Source: Thunnus maccoyii
Taxonomy: Eukaryota; Chordata; Actinopteri; Scombriformes; Scombridae
Assembly: GCF_910596095.1 (NCBI RefSeq)
Contig: NC_056545.1
Coordinates: forward strand, 21,413,067 to 21,477,066
DNA: 64,000 nt
Reading direction: 5' to 3'
The position numbers were made by a program, and so were the translations under genes. Below, in pieces: positions 53,901-64,000 of this stretch (its first letter is position 1; each line of letters opens with the position of its first letter). Below the pieces are notes generated by a model. The model had not been told where the DNA came from and did not search any database. It saw only the letters and a list, made by a program, of their open reading frames with translations.

Positions 53901-55977
53901 AACTGCAACACCACCGCGGCCACATCAGAGTTGATTTTGACAAAGTTGACTGTCTTGTCAGTTAGGCACAGCCGGTAGATGCCCACTAAGTTCCTGGCAT
54001 GTCCAAGACCTTTAGGCCAAACCTTAACCTGCCATACTTCTTTGAAGGTTGGAACAGGAGACGGAGAGCTACACTCTCCACTACTGCCATAGTCCTCAGG
54101 AGTTTTACCTAGGAAAAAAATAAAGAATTTTAAAAAATGAAGCCACAGAATGAATAAACACATCATGTATACATTATGAAATACCTTAAAAACTCAAGAT
54201 TTACATGAAACACATAACCTGTTGAACTTTTGATCAAAGCCAAAATGACAAACAAACATAATGACACTAATAGGTCATAAGTAATATTCCTTTCTTTAAA
54301 TCATTACTAAATTGCTATATGCAAAGATGTCTGCTCTTGTGTCAGCCAAGCAGCTGTGCTGCAGCTAATTCATCACCTTCACTTTTAACCTACAGCTCTA
54401 TAATTAATTAAGTGTTAGGAGGTATAGAATACATCTACTGAAAAGCAGCATGCTCGATTGTCAACAATACACTGTAGATCAGATCAATGCCAATGACATG
54501 ACATGAATTACAGAATTATAATTTTGTTTTTGTTTTTCCTTGCCACACAGCAGTCACTGTTATCTTCACTGAGCAACTGACAGCTACACTGGTTTGCTCC
54601 CACCCTCAAGAAAAATATTTAATTTATTAGATATGATGCGCATAGAAATCATTATAACTATATATTAATATGTGTCACTCTCCATTTGTATGTTCATATG
54701 CACATTATGGACAGGTATGCACTACAAATTAAATTAACAAAAGTGTTTTTATTGTGGCTGTCCCTGAGACATAATCTTAACAAAATGGGGGTCTGTACTC
54801 TAATGTGCATTTATTAATCAACGTTGGTTTTCCAGCATTAATCAACATTAGAGCCGGGCAAGCCCATCAGTGACTGAAATGCAAAGGATAACAGGGAGGG
54901 TGGATGGTGGTGTTCAGCTCCTGCATAAGGATAACAACGTAAACACGAGGATAACCAACAGAAACACATTTTACAGTGCGAGCGCACTGACGATGCCATC
55001 TCCTCCCTACCAGCAGCACCGTGCAACAGAAATGTAGGTTAGGCGAACGGCAGTCAGAGCTGTGCAGAAAAACAAAAACACAGGCACCAGCGGAGTGCAC
55101 CACGATAGGCTACTACTATATGATGCATCCCTTGGATGGTTGCTATATGCCCACTGCGCCATGCAAAAATACACCGTCGTATGAAATGGGCTGCATTTCA
55201 TTCAGAAAAGACGATCATCTGAATATTACTACATGTCGATGCTATTCTGTGCATCATATTTCATTATGCTGACATAAAATAATCCGGAGGTTATAACTGC
55301 ATTAAACCAATGCTTATTAAGACTGTGCTGCACAAACACAGCACATGCCGCCCATAACGTGTTGGTCTACCCCGTTCAGTCGGATCCACCTGCCTCTTGG
55401 TGAAAAACACACCGTTCAAATTGCATTATTCAGACTAATTTATTCACATTAAATGACTAAGCTGGACCCGCAGCAAAAAAGATCCAAACAATTCGAGCCA
55501 GTGATCTGCAATGAACAATCAGGAATGGCCGAGCCAAATAGTGTATATGGAGAACAAACAGCCTACGGCAGGATAGGCCTGATGCAGAAACAGACAGTAG
55601 AAATCACATCACACTTTTCATATCTTACAGTTGCACTGGAGATCCAGCATTGCTTGGTACCACTCATTTTGGACCTCCTCGCTGTCTGCAGCGATGGCAA
55701 AGCTCTCGCTGCGGGTATAAAGGACTATCATGTGCTTGTTCTTGGAATCTGCCCGCTTGTTGATGTTGAAGCAAGTCTCCAGGTTCAGGACTTTTTTGGG
55801 CACAGGTGATTTACTGCGGAATTTCTTCTCGTTCTCATAATACTCAAGCCGAGCAGGACCTTGCTCCGAGGCCGCCCTCAGCACGAAGAATCGCCGGTGC
55901 ATTGATTTATGCTTGCGGAGATAGCCGCTTTTCTGTACATCTTCATAATTCTGCTGCTCGGCTGCTTGGTTCTCCAT
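50956..55977 (-). CDS. irs4: Insulin receptor substrate family adaptor (irs4-type by local context), 2 coding exons seen
   Basis: Cytoplasmic docking protein phosphorylated by insulin/IGF1 receptors that recruits PI3-kinase, GRB2 and SHP2. Exon 1 is 55629-55977 (residues 1-116 plus one base) and exon 2 is 50956-54108, together at least 1167 residues. The PH domain is at about 16-114 (GYLRKHKSMHRRFFVLRAAS, CFNINKRADSKNKH) and the PTB domain at about 139-245 (NFFFIEVGRSAITGPGEFW, QVDDSVVAQNMHE). A long serine-rich tail carries YxxM-type PI3K sites (YMSM, YMAM, YMVM, YIVM, YAIM) plus YMNI and YVSM, and ends in NYIDLDL and TYASIDF, the SHP2-type sites. The ATG has a strong GCCATGG context. Exon 2 ends at a good donor (CAAG|GTAAGC), implying a short final exon; without splicing it ends GKHY-stop at 50942. 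The family is certain. PH and tail look IRS1-like, but GLGH, CLTD and YFSLP match IRS4, and human IRS4 lies next to GUCY2F as here. irs1 or irs2 is not excluded. Confidence 0.9.
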
Positions 55978-56330
55978 GGCCAAAGCAGGGTGATGAATAT
56001 TATAAGCCAATAATCTCAAGGAAAAAATCGAAGTCCATGTGTACTCCTCATTAATCCATTGCAACTACATCCCTCGTCCTCCTCCCCGTGTCCACATTTA
56101 AGTGTCCAGCATGTGTGCGAATGCTCAGGATGGGAAAAACAGCCAAAGCATGTTTTGGATCTGGTCTCATACTGTGAATCCAGCAGCTGCAGGAGGATCC
56201 GCGCACCGAGCGCGCACAGCGTGCACCGCTGCTCGTCCTGCAGCCCAGCCCAGTCCTGCCCGACCAGGTCCAACCACGGTGCATTCAGCTGCTTAAGGAC
56301 GTCTCCTCCACCTGTCTGAGGTTGCCCAGT
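55978..56330 (-). promoter_or_regulatory. CpG-rich 5' untranslated/promoter region of the IRS gene
   Basis: Directly upstream of the IRS start (minus strand) the sequence turns GC- and CpG-rich, with GCGCACCGAGCGCGCACAGC at about 56201-56220 and several CTGCAG/CAGCCCAG words, in contrast to its AT-rich surroundings. This fits a CpG-island promoter and 5' leader. The transcription start cannot be placed from sequence alone. Confidence 0.5.
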
Positions 56331-56949
56331 CTATACCCACAGCTGTCAAGTTAGAGGTAATAAAAACAGAACTTCCGGTAGATTTTTTCCAAATAAAATC
56401 CATACAGAGTTGAATCAGGCCTGTCTGCTTTTCCATCCTGCATGGGTTTCATCACTTATCCTGGTCAGGGACGATGCTCAAAATGGCCCGGAGGACATGG
56501 TTTGGCTGATTTTCCCATATTCTACTTCTTTGTGGAGTTGAATATCCAAAGCTAAAGAATCAATTGTCCATTTCAGACACATCAGACATCACGTGGCTCT
56601 ACGTTGGATGTAAGAGAGGATTGTTAACCTTCTTCAAAAACTCTCTTTCTCAGTCACCTGTTGACTCAATCTTTTGACCTTTTCTTTTATCTACTGGCTC
56701 CACATCCCGTCAGTGAGGGACAGAAACAGACAGAAACATAATCCTGTAAACATCTATTCAAACATTATTGAAATGAAACAGAAGACTCAACAAATCACGA
56801 CGAAGAAGTCAATGAGCATTTTAAACCTACATATCTAAACAAGCAAATTCTTATTGCTGCCTTCAGGATGACACTATCCTCCACCTGCATGTAAAAGTCA
56901 TTGTTATAAGTCTTTTATCCCCCCCTGCTCTCTGTCTTCTCAGTTCCTC

Positions 56950-57290
56950 ATAGGTATTTTTATGCTTTATGTTTTATTTTATTCTATTTTATTTTTATTA
57001 ACATTTACCTATTTTACTAATCTATTTATTTTGTGGAGTATTTCACAATTTTATTTATTTTTTTAGTTATTTTTATTGCTTATATTATCTTTTATTATTT
57101 ATATTTTATTACCATCTTTTAATGTTGTCTTATTTATTTAATCTTTTTTGCTTTTTTAATTTCTTTGGTGTGCATTACTCTTTAAATCCGTTTTTAACAT
57201 CCTATATTTTGTCCATCGCTTGTAAAGCACTTTGAATTGCATTTGATTTGTTTGAAAGGTGCTATATAAATAAATTTTGATTGACTGATT
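56950..57290. repeat. LINE-like 3' tail
   Basis: A TTTTATTTTATT-rich stretch leads into TGTAAAGCACTTTGAATTGC, AAAGGTGCTATATAAATAAA and a terminal TTGATTGACTGATTGAT. This arrangement is the usual 3' end of truncated fish L2/CR1-like retrotransposons. Only the tail is present, with no reverse transcriptase. Confidence 0.6.
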
Positions 57291-60223
57291 GATATTACTT
57301 CCATTACTTTGTGTGATTTTTTTTTAGATATTCATATTTATTTATTAATGTATTCATTGCCAATTCCACTTTTTTTAAGATTTAGCATTTTATTGTTTGA
57401 TTGTTTTTTTTTAGCTTTGTTATTAACAGTGAGTTGTTGTTTATTTATTTATTTATTTTTATTCTGTCTGTTGTGTGTGTATCTGGGTGTTGAGCTGCTG
57501 CAGGGATAAATAAACGTGCAGTTATTTCAGAATAGCGTCTACATATCGGCTACAGCTTTATAAGACCATGAGTTACAAAGTCTGTGTTGGTGCGACTAAA
57601 AACAACAATCTGAACAGTTTTTATTATGAAAGCCAGCCTGTTGTGTTTCCGTCTCCCTCTGGCTGACTTTACGCAGCTTCAGCTAGACTGGCACCTCCAA
57701 GCCGGTGCCAGTCAAAAGCCAGGGGGGCTTCAGGACTGATGATGTCCACAGAGGAACACGATGTTCAGCCGGGAAAGATTTCGTTTATGATCATGTGGAC
57801 GAACAGTCAGTTGAGTGCATTCAGCATTTATTTGGGGGTATTTTACCCCGCTGACAAAAGACAGGAGGAAAACAACTGCAGAACATGCTGTTTGAGAGGT
57901 CAGGGCTGATGCAGCTAAAATAAAGGAGGCCCGATATACTTTTCGGTTGGTACTGTTGAATCTCATACAGCCATTATGTGCGAGAAAAAAGTAGCCTATG
58001 GCCCTGGAACTTACACAGATACATGGACATACTGTCACTCCATAGAGAGACTATTAGATAAATTTAGGAATATCCATGTTATAGTAATAATATAGTTTTA
58101 CCAATTCCTTTTTAGTTCTTTGATTTAAATCTAAATTAAACGTAAACATATTTCAACAACAGCTAGGACAGCTGAAATTCACTGCCTTGACCATCGTTTG
58201 CAAGAAAAAAACAGTCTGAGTCGATTCCAATTAACTTTGTGGTGATAAACACAAGTAGAATATACTCAACAGTAGGCCATATCCTGACAGTCTGAGTAAA
58301 TTGTCATTTTTAATGGGCTTACCTGGATGGTAAGCACCAGTGACAGTAAAGGGGACCAGGATGCCCAAACCAGAATTCCCCAGAGCACACAATATAGCAG
58401 GGTTGGCTGTTGACTTTGGACTTGGGTGTTTTTTATGTCTACATACACTAATCACTGAATAGAGTAATGCCACATATCACAACATTTATGGCCTGAATTA
58501 ATGTATATCCTATGCAGCAAAAAACTATTCAACATGGACTAAGAGTTCAGAAGAAAAGTCTCATACTGTAGATGATACCAAGTGGTTATTGCATCACCAC
58601 TGTGCCATAAAAGGTTTGGCATTGCAACCTGTCAAACTGATCAAATTGTCCTCATAGAAAACCCTGTTAGTGGGAGAAATAGGAATTGCTTTTGAGTTTA
58701 CGTTGTCCTCGAGGCTTTGATATATATATTCCTGGTAGCAGTGCAGACATGATCGGTCCATGCTCTGATTTAGGTAATAACACTGGAATCATTTCAAAGT
58801 CAGCTTTAGAAAAAGTTATAATATATTGTATGGAAGGAGAAATTTGTGACAGCATTTAAAATTCTTTTAAGATCTCATGACTTAAAGCAACACTGAAAAA
58901 AAGCAGGAAATCCACCCCATAATCATATATTGGGTTTACCATCATTTACATTGTTCAGTTGAAGTCTGTGACACTTTATTTTTGACCATGTGCAGCATAT
59001 TGCACAGCAGTTGCATTATGTAAAGCCATCCTCTCACTTCCATTGGATTGTTTCACTACAGAATAAAGCAGAGTCACACCAGCCCAACGCTTGTTAGAAT
59101 AACTGTAACTTGCTTGGGGATTCATGGTGAAATGATGAGGTAAGACTTTCATTGCTTTACTGTCTCTTCTTTATAACTGAGTGCTGTGCCTGTTTTCAAG
59201 TCTGCTATTTCATAACCTAAACCTTGTTCTATTCAAAGGGATTCAATCAAATTTGATAGATAAAGGCCATTAATTAGAAAAAAAGAGCTTTAAATGGCTT
59301 ATTTGTCATTTATCAATATTTAATTATTTACTGGCCTTTATTGAGCTTATGATTTATTGGTCCTCTTGTTGTGAATCATAATTTAGCATAGTATCATGGC
59401 ACCATTTGGGAAAAAAGATCACGTATCAACCCAAGAACAGACAATAGGACAAACATATGAAAACACGATCTTCACTAAAACCATCATTTATTTACAGACA
59501 CACATTGAGATCACTTTCAAAATGAACAACACAGTCCATTTAATTTTGATGAAATCTATCTATTTGGCAAATTGAAAGTCTAGAAAAAGTAGATCCTACC
59601 TATGCAATAAGATAACTCATTTTGTTCTTTAGATATCCGTCAGAGTGAAAGATTCAGACCAGCTTCCCCCATGTTCTTCATTTTGACTCAGAATTCTGCA
59701 TTTCCTCTTCCTTGGGGGGTTTAATCATGCTTGAAGAGCCAGTTCTAAACACTTAATGGTGTGAAAGACTACACCACAAGCAACTTGTTAATCAAGTCAT
59801 CAGATGTCCGTTCTTTATCTATACGCTGAGCCACTGTGACAAGTCAGCATGTGTTAGAAGTGGTCAGCAGTGGGCTCCCAAGAAAAAAAAATGTCCGCAG
59901 CCTGAAACTGTTGTCACATCTTGACATTGCCTGCCTATTGTTGCTTCAATATCAGTGCTACGAATCACATTTAGCGAGCGAACAGAGTAAGTGAACAATG
60001 TGGTCACTTGCTTTTTGATTGCACTGTAATTAAACCCTTGTGTTTTGCTGATAGCTTCTGTTTGTGTCAGGCGTTTAGGGAACCCAAGTGGGACAAAAAA
60101 AGCCCCACTAAAAAGTCCCTAACTCTGCAGGACACAAAGACAAACTAACTATGTACAAATTTACAGTATATACACATCCCCAGGCCAAAGATAAGTGACT
60201 CAGAAGACTCTGTCCTCCCTTTT

Positions 60224-60376
60224 TCATGCATGCCCCCCCACATATGTTCTGTAAAATTCAACTAGAATCCCCTGGGGGCGGGCACGGGAGAGGGACTTGG
60301 TGAACATTTGTTCTCGGAGGACCTTCAGATACAGCCGCTGTTTGGGGTCCCGGAGAGCCCAAACAGAAGATAATGG
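60224..60376 (-). other. Orphan GC-rich open segment, possible terminal exon
   Basis: On minus, a good acceptor (nine T followed by CAG, 60388-60377) is followed by an open frame of 50 codons ending in TGA at 60224. The product contains ALRDPKQRLYLKVL, REQMFTKSLSRARPQG and VEFYRTYVGG, charged and coding-like, in a GC-rich island surrounded by AT-rich DNA. It lies 1.6 kb past the cyclase stop, and its phase does not fit a splice from the exon ending PPDLQ. I do not recognise it. It may be a terminal exon of an unseen transcript, an alternative cyclase 3' exon from another donor, a conserved untranslated element, or chance; all frames on both strands are fairly open here. Confidence 0.25.
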
Positions 60377-61969
60377 CTGAAAAAAAAACTCAGACACAGA
60401 CAGACATTTTCCTCTAGAAGATGGCGATACACATGAAAAGGCTCAATCTGCGGAAGCACATTATTGGAGATGATTGTTTCAGTCAATTGACTCAGACATT
60501 CTGCATATCAGCGCAGAGCAGATACACTGTATGTTGTAGAAATGAGGTCTTCCTATTGCTACCCTATTAAGACCCTGTTGAACACACAGTATGCTGTGCA
60601 GTACATTCAGCCATGCATGCAGCACATTTCAGTAATAGGCTACAAGTGCATGAAACTACAGTCAGACTGCATTGTTGTTAGTGAGCAATAGTTTGGATCT
60701 TGTTTGCATGTATGTCTTCTACCGTATGTTTTTGTAGAAAATGACAGTATAATGTTAAAAGCAATATACACATCATTAAAAAAAACAATACATACTGTTG
60801 TATCTTAACATCATTAGTGAGAGAGAAACATATTGTAGATGCACAGTAGAAGTGAATCTTTTAAAGAATAATATCAGATATTAGAACAACTGATCTGAAC
60901 TAAATTTTAAAGCACATTTTTGTCTTGAGATAAACATTTACAGTAGATACACTTTATGGAACTGATAATGAGACAGATCTATCAGTCAAATCAACTCAAA
61001 TAGGCCTATTACAATAATGGAATAAAATGTTGATTGGTGTTATATAATAGAATATAACCCTGTGGTCAAAAATATTTTTTTTAATTTTTAATCTATATTA
61101 ATAACGAAATCAATATTAAATAAACAATCTGATGCTTTGTTTTACCATTTTGGGACAATAGGGCTTTATTCATGAAATGTGTGAATAATCGTAGTAAAGC
61201 TGCTACAAAAACAAAATCGAAGCCATGTCTGACCTGAGTTCTCAGTCCTGATTGGCCTATCCAGTGCTTTCCAGTTTAAATTACTGTGAAAATGTATTAA
61301 TTCTGTGTAGTTTTAAAAGGCTAATGCCTCTAAAGTGAGTACAACACAGACTCTATTATATCCGAGATGAATAGTCATGCAGTAATGGCTTCCACCCTTG
61401 GGGTGTTCATGAAAAAATCTCTACAAAGTACAGAGATCAGTATAAATACAGTATGTGAAGTATTACACATGAGACAGTGATCCATTTTTGTAGACACAAT
61501 CCCCTTTTGTTTGGCGATTCCTGTCCTCTAAACTAACACATTTTAGACCTGTGATTCAACCTTGGTATACATATTGTGTGATTATGTACGCTCTATTTTC
61601 AGTATAAATCCACTGTTGAACAAGTACAATAAGGACAGCTGCCTCATTTTTGGCTCGTTTCTGCAACTTGGGGCTGGGGTTTATCATAGTACTGATGTGG
61701 TAAAACTATAATGAAGAAAATGATAATCTCCAAGAAAGATTACTTTAGTATTGAGAATGATTTTGGCAAATCCAAAAAGTGTGAACGACCATGTCACTGG
61801 TGCAGGATTTCATTTTGAGTGTAGCACAAATTACAGTAGGTTGTGGCTGATAATTTAAAAATGTTGCATGTTCCACTTTCACACATCTCCTGTGTATTAA
61901 TTCACTGACAGTTGTTTGAGAAAAAATCACTTCATATCAATTTTTGGGGATCAGTCAAAAAAAATCCAG

Positions 61970-64000
<2,031 letters not shown>

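Larger units (their letters stand above)
56331..61969. other. Intergenic region between the IRS and guanylate cyclase genes
   Basis: About 5.6 kb. It contains a T-rich LINE-like 3' tail at 56950-57290, AT-rich sequence without recognisable genes, an unusual GC-rich open segment at 60224-60376 described separately, and, on the right, the 3' untranslated region of the cyclase gene. A TTTATT at about 61162 is a possible cyclase polyadenylation signal on minus. Confidence 0.55.

Noticed and set aside
57309-57509. 66-residue hydrophobic frame
   Set aside because: Low-complexity T-rich DNA next to a LINE-like tail; hydrophobicity reflects base composition.

Overview
The window is vertebrate nuclear DNA, almost certainly from a ray-finned (teleost) fish. 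Genes are split by many introns with GT..AG boundaries, most of the sequence is AT-rich and non-coding, and it carries (TG)n tracts and several dispersed repeat families typical of teleost genomes. The proteins are closest to fish and mammalian families. All gene models were built by hand by joining splice-compatible exons and checking reading phase; no alignment or database search was run.

Layout, left to right. (1) 474-1169, minus: first coding exon of a rhodopsin kinase (grk1); the rest lies beyond the left edge. (2) 6501-9956, plus: complete five-exon mitochondrial carrier of the SLC25A34/35 group, most like slc25a35. (3) 17567-21937, minus: complete seven-exon mpdu1, the mannose-P-dolichol utilization factor; its second intron holds a 0.9 kb tandem duplication of repeat DNA. 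(4) 23252-29676, plus: a tandem cluster of TM4SF (L6-type four-transmembrane) genes, with two intact copies and the remains of a third. (5) 32805-35365, minus: complete six-exon mitochondrial ornithine carrier slc25a15, whose stop codon is the first three bases of an adjacent hAT transposon. (6) 35.4-50.9 kb: a gene-free stretch rich in DNA-transposon remnants. (7) 50956-55977, minus: an insulin receptor substrate gene with PH, PTB and many YxxM motifs, divided by an intron between PH and PTB. (8) 61970-64000, minus: the last five coding exons of a retinal membrane guanylate cyclase, cut by the right edge.

The genes do not form one pathway. Two phototransduction genes (grk1 and the retinal guanylate cyclase) sit at the two ends, and two mitochondrial carriers lie between them. 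From memory of the human map, slc25a35, mpdu1, tm4sf5 and GUCY2D are all on 17p13, GRK1, SLC25A15 and IRS2 are on 13q, and IRS4 lies beside GUCY2F on Xq. The block therefore looks like a mixture of paralogous segments.

I found no CRISPR array, operon, rRNA or tRNA. The most interesting points are the transposon-supplied stop codon of slc25a15, the decayed third tm4sf copy, a leucine in place of the expected proline at the first PQ motif of mpdu1, a (UG)17 tract next to a cyclase splice acceptor, and an orphan GC-rich open exon at 60.2-60.4 kb.
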